DNA of 40,457 bases from Lachnospiraceae bacterium (GTDB taxonomy: Bacteria > Bacillota > Clostridia > Lachnospirales > Lachnospiraceae), in contig JAJQBS010000106.1 of NCBI GenBank assembly GCA_021203145.1, forward strand, positions 1 to 40,457, in the 5' to 3' direction. The notes beneath the pieces were generated by a model. It was not told the DNA's origin. It did no database searches and saw only the letters and a program-made list of their open reading frames with translations. How positions within the stretch are numbered: position 1 is the first letter of the stretch; every line of letters starts with the position of its first letter. The translations under genes and the position numbers were made by a program. Shown here piece by piece: positions 32,752 through 40,457 of the stretch.

Positions 32752-33561
32752 ATGAGCGAGGATAAAAAAGCGTTTAGCGTAGAGGATTATGACAGCCTGG
32801 AGGGCTCCCTTCGTTTCTCTGACGCTCCGGCGGAAGGACCGGGCGGAGGAATTGAGATGAAGATGGCGGATGTTGGCTGGGTAAAACGGAAATATCTGGA
32901 TGTTCCATACGCGGGTCAGTCAAAGGCACAGTGCCTGGATTTATATTTGCCTGAAGAGGGTGACGGACCGTTCCCGTTGGTGGTGCACCTCCATGGCGGC
33001 GGCTTCGGCATGGGCGATAAGCGCGACGACCATATGGACACTTATCTGCGAGGACTCGCCCATGGCTATGCGATTGCTTCCGTAGAATACCGGCTCAGCG
33101 GTGAGGCGATTTTTCCCGCAGCGGTACTGGACTGCAGAGAGGCGTTTCGCTTCCTTCGCAGAAACGCGGCAAAGTATTCGATTGACCCGGACCGCATCTG
33201 CGCCCTCGGCGGCAGCGCGGGTGGCAATCTGGCGGCGATCATGGGTATGAACATCCCGAATGGAGCGTTTCCGGGAGAGGAAGGATTGAGCTTTGACGGC
33301 GACTGTACCGTGCAGGCGGCGGTCGACCAGTTTGGCCCGATGGATTTCCGACCGATGGATGACCAGGCGCGCGCGAACGGCGTGAGCTTTGCCGACCACG
33401 ACACGCCTGAATCGGCGGAGAGCAGCTACATGGGCGGCGCATTGTCAGAACTCTCAGACGAGTGGCTGGCGAAGGCGAATCCGGCCACCTATATTAATGA
33501 AAAGATGGCTCCGATGCTGGTGGAGCACGGCTGTATGGATCGTCTGGTGCCTTTCATGTAG
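32752..33561 (+). pseudogene. BD-FAE-like alpha/beta-hydrolase esterase, interrupted by an in-frame TAG
   Basis: This acyl/acetyl/feruloyl-esterase-like protein has oxyanion motif HLHGGGFGMGD, nucleophile elbow LGGSAGGNLAA and acid site EHGCMDRLVP, all before a TAG codon at 33559-33561. The homologous sequence continues in the same frame after the TAG (SVNFVNAICQKL) to TAA at 33712, including the catalytic His in NADHEDKEY. The expected codon is probably CAG (Gln), one base from TAG. The 269-residue product lacks the His and should be inactive; the full protein would have 320 codons. TAG is used as a normal stop by several other genes here, so recoding is unlikely. The start ATG 32752 is preferred over 32683. 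Confidence 0.82.
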
Positions 33562-33714
33562 AGTGTGAATTTTGTCAACGCGATCTGCCAGAAGCTGGGA
33601 GCCGGACGTGTGGAGTTTGTGCCGTTGCCGAACGCGGATCACGAGGATAAAGAGTACTCCAGCGACTGGAACATGACAGTACTCTGGGGATGGCTGGATC
33701 AGCATCTGAAGTAA
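33562..33714 (+). pseudogene. C-terminal remainder of the esterase after the TAG
   Basis: The 50 codons in the same frame as the upstream esterase encode SVNFVNAICQKLGAGRVEFV, the His-containing NADHEDKEY and the terminal WLDQHLK. They are not preceded by a start codon or ribosome binding site. Confidence 0.75.
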
Positions 33715-34049
33715 AATGCCCCGATGCAGGCATAAGGGGAATCAGGCTCTTTGCTTTGCGGGAATGAAACGGTCGGCTGCCTGCCGCACTCGTGTCATCC
33801 CAACCCGGATAAACCGGAACCGAAATTTTGCCATATTGTGCAAAAAATCGCTTATAAGTGTCTACACGAGGCGTTGGGGTAACGCGGACATGGCGGAAGA
33901 AATGTATGAACAATCATAAAATAAATCGTGTGCAGACGCGGCTGTTTGTTGTAAAATAGAGATGATAACCAGATATTGCCGGAAATGACTCAAACTGCTT
34001 TACTGCCGGGTCATTTCCAGATGGATAAAAAATGACGGAGGTTTTACAA
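33715..34049. other. Intergenic leader of the tannase-like gene, with a stem-loop
   Basis: No gene. GGAAATGAC (33981-33989) and GTCATTTCC (34010-34018) form a perfect 9-bp stem with a 20-base loop, ending 18 bases before the ribosome binding site CGGAGG (34036-34041). It may be a regulator operator or a leader structure. Confidence 0.5.
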
Positions 34050-35819
34050 ATGCCTGAATTAATTCCTGTTATTAACAAGACAATGGAACTGGCGGATGTG
34101 CGGGAACAGTGGTTTTTCGATGAGAAATATCAGTGCTGGTGCCTGGAGGATGTGCTTTATACTTTGAAAGCGACGACGCCGAAGTTTCAGCGGCTCAGTA
34201 TCTTTGTGCCGGCTCCCTACATGAAGGAGGGCGGCGTGATTGACCCGGAGGGCAGCATGAACGGCTTTACAGCCGCGACGGCTCCGGTGATTATGAACAA
34301 CAACTCTGCGGGTTATATGCAGATGCCGCATATGTGGCTGGGCGGCCCGCGCTGCTTCGGCCCGCAGTACCTGGAGCGCGGCTTTGTCTATGTGACCTGC
34401 GGAAACCGCGGTCGTGAGTCGAAGGACGCGGACGGAAAACGCTGCGGAAAGATTCCGTCAAACCTGGTCGATTTAAAGACGGTCATCCGTTTCCTGCGCC
34501 ACAACGCGGACGTGCTGCCGGGCGATATGGAAAAGATCATTTCCGTTGGCTGGAGCGCGGGCGGCGCGATGTCGTCTCTGCTTTCCGTGACCGGCAACAA
34601 TCAGAATTACGATTTTTATCTGGAAGAATCCGGCGCGTTTATGGATGAGCGCGACGATGTTTATGCGGCGCAGATTTACTGCCCGATCATTGATCTGGAG
34701 CATGCGGATCTGGCCTATGAGTGGATGTTCCAGGCGGATAAGGAGAACGAGCCGTCCCCGGCCGGTCCTGCCGCAGTGATGACGCCGTTCGAGGAGGCTT
34801 TGTCCCAGAAGCTTGTGGAGAGCTATATCCGGTATTTCAACGGGCTGGGACTGAAGGATCCGTCCACCGGCGAGCCTATGCTTCTGAACGCTGATGGCAG
34901 GAGCGGCAGCGCCTATGACTATCTGATGGCAAAAATCGACGAAGCCGCGACGAAGTTTCTGAAAAAACTGGATGCGGGCGAGCTGCCGGAGAAGTACTCG
35001 GCAGAGGATTATATTAAAGGAAATTATTCCTATGAGGCGATGGCTCCGATAGGCGGCGAGGATGACAAAGACGGCGAGCCGGATGATGTGGCTCTGATGC
35101 AGGGACATGCTGGCCCGGGTGTGGCACTGAATAAGCCGCCTGTAGGCGGACCGGGGGGCGAAATCCCGGGAGGGAAGCCAATGGAGCCGCCGACACTTGG
35201 CGATATGCTCTCCCGTCCTCCAAAGGGTGTGCCGACACCGCCTCCATTTGAGCCTGAGACAATTACTCTGCAGGGAAAGGATAAGAGCGGCTGGCTCTCC
35301 TGGGATGGAATCCAGGCATCAGTATCTGATTTGGATACCTACGTGCTGAATCACCGCCGCAGGATGAAACCGTGCACCTCCTTTGATATTCTTTCCTGCA
35401 AGAGCGGAGAAAATGAGGTCTACGGAAAGCCGGAGCAGCCGTCCGTTCATTTTTCCACGGATGTCGCGAAAGCGATCGAATCCCTGAAGGAGCAGTTCCC
35501 GGAGGAGTATGCGAAATACTATCCGGCCTATGTGTTAGCAACCGGAGACCATGCGCTGACCCAACAGAAATATCTGAATAATCCGCTGAATTTCATCGGC
35601 ACGGATGAAGAGTCTGACCAGGCGAAATTTTACCGTGTCCGTGTCGGCGCGAGTGACGCGGATACTTCCTTCATCATCGGCATGACGCTGGCGCTAAAGC
35701 TGGCAAACGCCGGGAAGCCGGTGGACTACGCGCTTGTCTGGGAGAAACCTCACTGCGAGGCAGACTATCCGGGCGAGGTGTGCGACTGGATCGAGAGTAT
35801 CTGCAGGGAATCAAAGTAA
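34050..35819 (+). CDS. Subtype-B-tannase-like alpha/beta-hydrolase esterase
   Basis: This 589-residue hydrolase resembles bacterial subtype B tannases, which cleave galloyl esters to gallate and an alcohol or sugar. The nucleophile is Ser169 in SVGWSAGGAMS; the probable acid is Asp500 (ATGDHALTQ) and the base His568 (EKPHCEADY). The oxyanion region is near VIMNNNSAGYM. A proline/glycine-rich stretch (about residues 335-410) joins the lid to the catalytic core and looks expanded. No signal peptide is seen. The LpdC-type decarboxylase 3 kb downstream supports a galloyl substrate. ATG 34050 is chosen because CGGAGG lies 8 bases upstream; ATG 34032 would overlap that site. Confidence 0.8.
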   Translation: MPELIPVINKTMELADVREQWFFDEKYQCWCLEDVLYTLKATTPKFQRLSIFVPAPYMKEGGVIDPEGSMNGFTAATAPVIMNNNSAGYMQMPHMWLGGPRCFGPQYLERGFVYVTCGNRGRESKDADGKRCGKIPSNLVDLKTVIRFLRHNADVLPGDMEKIISVGWSAGGAMSSLLSVTGNNQNYDFYLEESGAFMDERDDVYAAQIYCPIIDLEHADLAYEWMFQADKENEPSPAGPAAVMTPFEEALSQKLVESYIRYFNGLGLKDPSTGEPMLLNADGRSGSAYDYLMAKIDEAATKFLKKLDAGELPEKYSAEDYIKGNYSYEAMAPIGGEDDKDGEPDDVALMQGHAGPGVALNKPPVGGPGGEIPGGKPMEPPTLGDMLSRPPKGVPTPPPFEPETITLQGKDKSGWLSWDGIQASVSDLDTYVLNHRRRMKPCTSFDILSCKSGENEVYGKPEQPSVHFSTDVAKAIESLKEQFPEEYAKYYPAYVLATGDHALTQQKYLNNPLNFIGTDEESDQAKFYRVRVGASDADTSFIIGMTLALKLANAGKPVDYALVWEKPHCEADYPGEVCDWIESICRESK

Positions 35820-35825
35820 CGTGAC

Positions 35826-35865
35826 TTGCCGGAAGAAAAGCGCGCTTGCGGGCTTTTCCCGGCAA
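35826..35865 (+). terminator. Long hairpin after the tannase-like gene
   Basis: TTGCCGG-AA-GAAAAGC (35826-35841) pairs with GCTTTTC-CC-GGCAA (35852-35865) apart from small bulges. No clean T run follows, so termination is likely but incomplete. Confidence 0.55.
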
Positions 35866-35923
35866 TTCAAAATATGGCGGCTTGCCGTCAGAATCCGGGA
35901 CATTTGCTGGTATCACTTTCCTG

Positions 35924-35929
35924 TATAAT
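35924..35929 (+). promoter_or_regulatory. -10 box of the GH65 gene
   Basis: TATAAT is preceded by TTGCTG at 35904-35909 with a short 14-bp spacer. A transcript starting about 35936 leaves a short leader and supports the later start codon at 36001 over the GTG at 35944. Confidence 0.45.
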
Positions 35930-36000
35930 CAAAATGAAACGGAGTGACAAGCAATTCACAGCTGCAAGGGTATCAGGAAAAGCTTCAGGAGATGAAAACG

Positions 36001-38640
36001 ATGGGGATGGATTACGGTAAAATAAATAAATGGATTTTGCGTGAGGACAGCTTTGACGCGGTGCATCTGGGGAAAACAGAAGCAGTCATGTCACTCGGCA
36101 ATGGATATCTGGGGCTGCGCAGCGCCGCGGAAGAGCGGTATCTGAATGAGGCCCGGGATCTGCTGATCAACGGAACGTTTAACAAATGTGATCCGACGGC
36201 CGTGACGGAGCTGCCGAACGCTGCGGATATGACCGCGATCGAGCTGTGGATCAACGGAGAACGGTTTACGTTGGAGCAGGGGCAGGTGAAATTCTACTCG
36301 AAAGAGCTGAATATCCGAACGGCGGAGCTTACCCGTAAGGTGATCTGGATCTCTCCGAAGGGGGATCATCTGAGCCTGGTATTCCGGCGGGTGGTATCGC
36401 TGACGAGACTTCACCAGTTTGCTATTCGAGTGGAGATCACGCCGCTTTTGGGCAATGCAGATCTGAAGATCAAATCCGGCATTGACGGCCGGGTGACAAA
36501 TACCGGCGCGCAGCATTTTACAGATGGGGATAAACGGTTTTACGAGAATCGATATATTCAGTACGTTCCAAAGACAACGGAGTCGGGGATTACGTTCGTG
36601 CTGAACACGGCGCACAGCTTTGCGAAGCGGACGGGTGCTTCCATTTCCGCCGGCAGTGAAGAGGGAGCTTCCTGCTGCGCATGCAAAGAAGAGATTCCAT
36701 TGGAAGTCCCGACGCAGATTTATATGGAGCTGCGCAGAGCCTATGGCGGCTATGAGGTAAAGGCAGAGCAGGGTGAGACACTGGTGATCGAAAAACACTG
36801 CAATGTCTATACAACCCGCGATTTTGACACACAGGACATGACTGTTCCCGAATTGCAGAAATATTCGCTTGATGAGCTGAAAAAACAGCTGAGTGCAGGC
36901 TATGGCCGCCTCGCAGAGGAGACGGCCGCGGCATGGAAAGAGCAGGTCTGGGACCGTGTGCCGATCACAATAGAGGGAGTGCCATTTTGGTGCAGCGCAA
37001 AGGCGGAAGACGCCAGTCAGGCGGAAGGTACCGGCCAGTCAGAAGACATCAGCCAGGCAGAAGACGCGGCATGCAGTGCTGCTGCTTTTGACCAGTTCGC
37101 GATCCGGTTTTCGCAGTATCATCTGCGCCTGATGCTTCCGGCTCACGACAACCGGCTGAATATCGGAGCAAAGGGACTCTCCGGAGAAGGGTATCGCGGA
37201 CACTGCTTCTGGGATACAGAAATTTTCCTGCTTCCCTATTACGCATTTACACAGCCGGAAGCAGCGAGAAAGCTGGAAGAGTACCGGTATTTCTCATTGC
37301 CCGGCGCGCACGCGAAGGCTGCGCATAATGGCTACCAGGGCGCGATGTTCCCATGGGAATCGGCCTGGCTGGATGACGGCGAGGTGACGCCGGAATATCA
37401 GGATGTGGATATCATCACTGGCCTGCCGATCAAGGTCTGGTCCGGGTTTATTGAACAGCATATCACGGCGGATGTGGCCTTCGGTGTGTGGCAGTATTAT
37501 ACCATCACAGGCGATCAGGATTATATGGATCGCTATGGATATGAGCTGATCTTCGATACAGCGCGATTCTGGGTATCGAGGCTGGAGGACAAGTGCCGCC
37601 AGATTCACGAGAGCGTGAATCCTGATACCGGAGTGACGGAATTTTCGGAAACGGTGACGGACGACGGCCTTTATCATATCTGCGACGTGGTGGGGCCGGA
37701 CGAGTACAAGGAACATAAGACGGATAATGCCTTTACGAACTATCTGGCCGTCTGGAATATCCGCAAGGCGATGGAATACTATGAGCTGCTGCGCACTGAG
37801 AAGCCGGATCTGTTTGACGCTCTGAATCAAAAGCTGGATCTGGACGCATACTACCGGCAGTGGACTTCAAAGGTAGACAGGGTATTTTTACCGGTTCCGA
37901 ACGAATGCGGCGTGCTGCCGCAGGATTCGACCTACCTGACACTGAAAGATATTGATCTGTCCAAGTATAAGTCGCAGGATTTTGTAAATGGGCTGTTCCG
38001 CGATTTCAATCTGACACAGATCAATCAGATCCAGGTCAGCAAGCAGGCCGACGTCCTCGTGCTGTTCTTCCTTCTGGAGGATCTGTTCCCGCATGAGGTC
38101 AAGGCCGCGACCTGGGAGTATTATGCGGCGCGTACGCTCCATGATTCCTCTCTGTCTCTCTGTACCCACGCGGTACTTGCAGCGGACATGAGGCAGATGG
38201 ATCTGGCCTACGACTTCTTCGAAAAATCGGCGCAGATCGATCTCGGGCCGGTAATGACTACCTCGGATGCGGGCATTCATACCGCGTCGTTCGGCGGCAT
38301 CTGGCAGGGCGTTGTGTACGGCTTCGGCGGGTTGCGGATGCTCGGCGGGAAGCTGCGCATCGACCCGGTGCTGCCGAAGGAGTGGGGCAGACTGGTTTAC
38401 ACGCTGATCTGGCAGGGGCAGAAGCTGCAGGTCGAGGTGACGCGGACGGGGTCAGGAGACTCAGACAAGGAGAAAATCGGCTCAGGCCAGGGGACTGCCG
38501 GACAGAGCGCCCGGGATGGCGTGACTGTGGCTGGTGCAAATCAGAAGGTCGTAGTCACAAATCTGACAGCTACGGCTCCGATCGAACTGGAGCTGTGCGG
38601 GGAGACAAAGGTGTTGGAAAACGTATTGACCACCGGTTAA
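36001..38640 (+). CDS. Glycoside hydrolase family 65 (disaccharide phosphorylase-type)
   Basis: GH65 enzymes such as maltose, trehalose, kojibiose and nigerose phosphorylases cleave alpha-glucosides with inverted stereochemistry. This 879-residue protein has the N-terminal beta-sandwich (VMSLGNGYLGLRSAAEE), the barrel with general acid Glu568 in VVGPDEYKEHKTDNAF, the phosphate/substrate-site segment QVSKQADVLVLFFL, and late GIHTASFGGIWQGVVYGFGG. The KQADV form and phosphate-site context favour a phosphorylase; the sugar linkage cannot be read. Two low-complexity tracts enlarge it: an 18-bp repeat tract at 37003-37074 and GSGDSDKEKIGSGQGT near the C-terminus. Start: ATG 36001 with AGGAG 10 bases upstream. 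Confidence 0.88.
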   Translation: MGMDYGKINKWILREDSFDAVHLGKTEAVMSLGNGYLGLRSAAEERYLNEARDLLINGTFNKCDPTAVTELPNAADMTAIELWINGERFTLEQGQVKFYSKELNIRTAELTRKVIWISPKGDHLSLVFRRVVSLTRLHQFAIRVEITPLLGNADLKIKSGIDGRVTNTGAQHFTDGDKRFYENRYIQYVPKTTESGITFVLNTAHSFAKRTGASISAGSEEGASCCACKEEIPLEVPTQIYMELRRAYGGYEVKAEQGETLVIEKHCNVYTTRDFDTQDMTVPELQKYSLDELKKQLSAGYGRLAEETAAAWKEQVWDRVPITIEGVPFWCSAKAEDASQAEGTGQSEDISQAEDAACSAAAFDQFAIRFSQYHLRLMLPAHDNRLNIGAKGLSGEGYRGHCFWDTEIFLLPYYAFTQPEAARKLEEYRYFSLPGAHAKAAHNGYQGAMFPWESAWLDDGEVTPEYQDVDIITGLPIKVWSGFIEQHITADVAFGVWQYYTITGDQDYMDRYGYELIFDTARFWVSRLEDKCRQIHESVNPDTGVTEFSETVTDDGLYHICDVVGPDEYKEHKTDNAFTNYLAVWNIRKAMEYYELLRTEKPDLFDALNQKLDLDAYYRQWTSKVDRVFLPVPNECGVLPQDSTYLTLKDIDLSKYKSQDFVNGLFRDFNLTQINQIQVSKQADVLVLFFLLEDLFPHEVKAATWEYYAARTLHDSSLSLCTHAVLAADMRQMDLAYDFFEKSAQIDLGPVMTTSDAGIHTASFGGIWQGVVYGFGGLRMLGGKLRIDPVLPKEWGRLVYTLIWQGQKLQVEVTRTGSGDSDKEKIGSGQGTAGQSARDGVTVAGANQKVVVTNLTATAPIELELCGETKVLENVLTTG
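37003..37074 (+). repeat. 18-bp in-frame tandem repeat, 4 units
   Basis: Units 37003-37020, 37021-37038, 37039-37056 and 37057-37074 encode AEDASQ, AEGTGQ, SEDISQ and AEDAAC within the GH65 gene, between the sandwich domain and the barrel. Confidence 0.8.
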
Positions 38641-38770
38641 CCGACGGAAAGAAAAAGACAACATGCCCCGGAACATCTGTGAGTGAGTGCAGGACGGATG
38701 GAACAGGAAGCGTTGCTTCAACAGAAAAAGCTGCTCGGAATGCAGGAAAAGAAGTAAGGAGGATATGAAA

Positions 38771-40246
38771 ATGTCAAATAAAGTAACAGATCTGCGCTCG
38801 GCACTGGAGCTTCTAAAGACCATGCCGGGACAGCTCGTGGAGACGGACGTGGAAGTGGAGCCGATGGCAGAGATCTCCGGCGTGTACCGCCACGTGGGCG
38901 CGGGCGGCACTGTGCAGCGCCCGACGCAGGAAGGTCCGGCGATGATTTTTAACAATGTGAAAGGCCATCCGGACGCGAAGGTGCTGATCGGCCTGCTGGC
39001 GAGCCGGAAGAGAGTCGGCGCACTGCTGGACTGTGACCCGAAGAGACTTGGATTTCTGCTGAAAGACAGCGTGACGAACCCGATTCCGCCCGTGGAGATT
39101 CCGCAGGAGCAGGCTAAGTGCCAGGAGGTCGTACATCTGGCGACGGATCCGGACTTTGATGTGAGAAAGCTGGTACCGGCTCCGACCAATACAGAGGAGG
39201 ACGCGGGACCGTACATCACGCTCGGTATGTGCTATGCGACCAGCCCGGAGACCGGGACGTCCGATGTGACGATTCACCGGATGTGCCTGCAGAGCAAGGA
39301 TGAGATTTCGATCTTCTTCCAGCCGGGCGCGCGCCACATCGGCCATTTCTTTGAACTGGCCGAAGCCAAGGGCGAGCCGCTGCCGATCTCGATTTCGATC
39401 GGCGTCGATCCGGCCATCGAGATCGCATCCTGCTTCGAGCCGCCGACAACGCCGCTCGGTTATGACGAGCTGCAGGCGGCCGGCGCGATCCGCAAACAGC
39501 CGGTCGAGCTTGTGAAATGCCTGACGATCAACGAACGGGCAATCGCCAACGCGGAGTATGTCATTGAGGGCGAAGTGCTGCCGGGCAGACGGATTCAGGA
39601 GGATATCAATTCGGGTACCGGCAAGGCGATGCCGGAGTTCCCGGGCTACTGCGGACCGGCCAACGCGGCACTTCCGGTGATCAAGGTCAAAGCGGTGACC
39701 ACGCGCAAAAACCCGATCATGCAGACCTGCATCGGGCCGTCCGAGGAACACGTTTCCATGGCCGGAATCCCGACCGAGGCGAGCATCCTCGCGATGGTGG
39801 AAAAAGCCATGCCGGGCAAGCTGCAGAACGTATACTGCGCATCCTCCGGCGGCGGAAAATACATCGCGATCATGCAGTTTAAAAAGTCCATGCCGTCCGA
39901 TGAGGGACGCCAGCGCCAGGCCGCGCTGCTCGCGTTCTCCGCATTCGCGGAGCTCAAGCATGTCTTCCTTGTGGACGAAGACGTCGATCCATTCGACATC
40001 AAGGATGTAATGTGGGCGATGACCACTCGCTTCCAGGCAGACAAAGACATCATCATGATACCGGGCGTACAGTGCCACCCGCTCGACCCGTCGAACAACC
40101 CGGCCTACCATCCGGATATCCGTGCGACCGGCGTGGCATGCAAGGCCATCTTCGACTGCACCGTGCCTTATGACCAGAAAGAGCGCTTTGAACGCGCAAA
40201 ATTCATGGACGTCGACCCGAAAAAATGGGTGCCGGAATTATTCTGA
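38771..40246 (+). CDS. lpdC: UbiD-family decarboxylase, gallate/protocatechuate decarboxylase LpdC-like
   Basis: The 491-residue protein is very similar to lactobacillar LpdC: ETDVEVEPMAEISGVYRHVG, GAGGTVQRPTQEGPAMIFNN, APTNTEEDAGPYITLG, EFPGYCGPANAALPVIKV and NPIMQTCIGPSEEHVSMAGI are nearly family-wide identical. UbiD enzymes use prenylated FMN to decarboxylate aromatic acids; LpdC acts on gallate and protocatechuate, giving pyrogallol or catechol. The flavin prenyltransferase (UbiX/LpdB) and small LpdD subunit are not in the window. With the tannase-like gene upstream, a galloyl-ester breakdown route is likely. The start ATG 38771 is preferred since AAGGAGG ends 8 bases upstream; ATG 38765 is too close. 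Confidence 0.9.
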   Translation: MSNKVTDLRSALELLKTMPGQLVETDVEVEPMAEISGVYRHVGAGGTVQRPTQEGPAMIFNNVKGHPDAKVLIGLLASRKRVGALLDCDPKRLGFLLKDSVTNPIPPVEIPQEQAKCQEVVHLATDPDFDVRKLVPAPTNTEEDAGPYITLGMCYATSPETGTSDVTIHRMCLQSKDEISIFFQPGARHIGHFFELAEAKGEPLPISISIGVDPAIEIASCFEPPTTPLGYDELQAAGAIRKQPVELVKCLTINERAIANAEYVIEGEVLPGRRIQEDINSGTGKAMPEFPGYCGPANAALPVIKVKAVTTRKNPIMQTCIGPSEEHVSMAGIPTEASILAMVEKAMPGKLQNVYCASSGGGKYIAIMQFKKSMPSDEGRQRQAALLAFSAFAELKHVFLVDEDVDPFDIKDVMWAMTTRFQADKDIIMIPGVQCHPLDPSNNPAYHPDIRATGVACKAIFDCTVPYDQKERFERAKFMDVDPKKWVPELF

Positions 40247-40277
40247 GATAGAATCGCTAATTTGCCCGGCGCTGCGC

Positions 40278-40370
40278 AATCGGATAGGGGGAGCTTCCTC
40301 CCCTTATCCGCCGCGCCAGGCCGCGTCCGGCTTTAGCCGGAAAAATTCCTTAGGCGGCCTGTGTGCATAA
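40278..40370 (-). repeat. Two-hairpin intergenic repeat element, copy D (inverted)
   Basis: Read on the minus strand the order is TATGCACACAGG, AAGGAATTTTT, CCGGCTAAAGCCGG (40333-40320 region reversed), then the CGGATAAGGGGAG / CTCCCCCTATCCG hairpin (plus-strand 40281-40293 and 40298-40310) and GAT. The strand is opposite to copies A to C, and it again abuts a terminator. Confidence 0.82.
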
Positions 40371-40400
40371 AAAAGAGCCGGGCAGCTACCCGGCTCTTTT
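40371..40400. terminator. Bidirectional rho-independent terminator
   Basis: AAAAGAGCCGGG (40371-40382) pairs perfectly with CCCGGCTCTTTT (40389-40400) around a 6-base loop. It can end both the UbiD transcript and the tRNA transcript from the right. Confidence 0.9.
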
Positions 40401-40403
40401 AGG

Positions 40404-40457
40404 TGGAGATAGCAGGACTCGAACCTGTGACCCTCTACACGTCAAGCAGATGCTCTC
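40404..40457 (-). tRNA. tRNA-Val (anticodon GAC), partial, cut by the window edge
   Basis: The minus strand reads, 5' to 3', part of the D arm (GAGAGCA), an anticodon arm TCTGC-TTGACGT-GTAGA with GAC in the centre of the 7-base loop, a T arm with GGTTCGAGTCC, and acceptor TATCTCC plus discriminator A. The 3' bases CCT follow, so CCA is not fully encoded. The 5' half lies beyond the window. Confidence 0.88.

Noticed and set aside
33559..33561. TAG recoding, such as pyrrolysine
   Set aside because: Several genes in the window end naturally in TAG, no pyl genes are visible, and the site aligns with a likely Gln codon.
38813..40111. A 432-codon minus-strand frame opposite the decarboxylase gene
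   Set aside because: It mirrors the third-position bias of the conserved UbiD gene, is rich in Arg and His, and has no start region or homology.

Overview
The window looks like chromosomal DNA of a plant-fibre-degrading gut Clostridium relative, most likely of the family Lachnospiraceae. Supporting signs are strong AGGAGG-type ribosome binding sites, a YesM/YesN-type two-component pair, GPH-family sugar symport, an expanded set of AAA-ATPase/PD-(D/E)XK genes, and a broad set of plant-polysaccharide enzymes. The genus cannot be fixed from the sequence alone. All family calls are read from motifs; no search was run.

Layout. 1-6.5 kb: a chimeric solute-binding-protein/mannose-6-phosphate-isomerase ORF, a GH36 alpha-galactosidase, a LacI-type regulator and a DUF89 phosphatase-like protein. 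6.5-8.2 kb: an AAA-ATPase gene with an in-frame palindromic insertion. 8.6-13.9 kb: a polysaccharide deacetylase, an orphan sugar-binding protein, and a sensor kinase/response regulator pair. 14.1-26.4 kb: three AAA-ATPase/PD-(D/E)XK genes and a frameshifted AAA_14/DUF4143 gene, alternating with pyroglutamyl peptidase, a GH28 pectinase and an SGNH esterase with S-layer-homology-like repeats. 26.5-29.6 kb: a frameshifted GH115-type glucuronidase and a small unknown gene. 29.8-32.3 kb: a LysR regulator divergent from a GPH sugar symporter. 32.7-40.2 kb: a BD-FAE-like esterase broken by an in-frame TAG, a subtype-B-tannase-like esterase, a GH65 phosphorylase/hydrolase and a UbiD-family decarboxylase very close to gallate decarboxylase LpdC. 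The right edge cuts a tRNA-Val(GAC) gene on the minus strand.

How the genes may work together. GH36, GH28, SGNH esterase, GH115, BD-FAE-like esterase and deacetylase point to use of alpha-galactosides, pectin and glucuronoxylan. Tannase plus LpdC-type decarboxylase suggests galloyl esters are cleaved to gallate and then decarboxylated to pyrogallol, with GH65 handling the sugar. No ABC permease gene is present although two binding-protein genes are.

The striking feature is DNA instability. There are short tandem repeats (15, 18, 33, 36 and 39 bp) inside enzyme genes, decayed tandem copies of gene 3' ends just after stop codons, two in-frame palindromic insertions (81 and 114 bp), and a four-copy two-hairpin intergenic element placed next to terminators. 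There are also four broken or chimeric genes. Some single-base lesions could be assembly errors; the repeats and insertions could not easily be.
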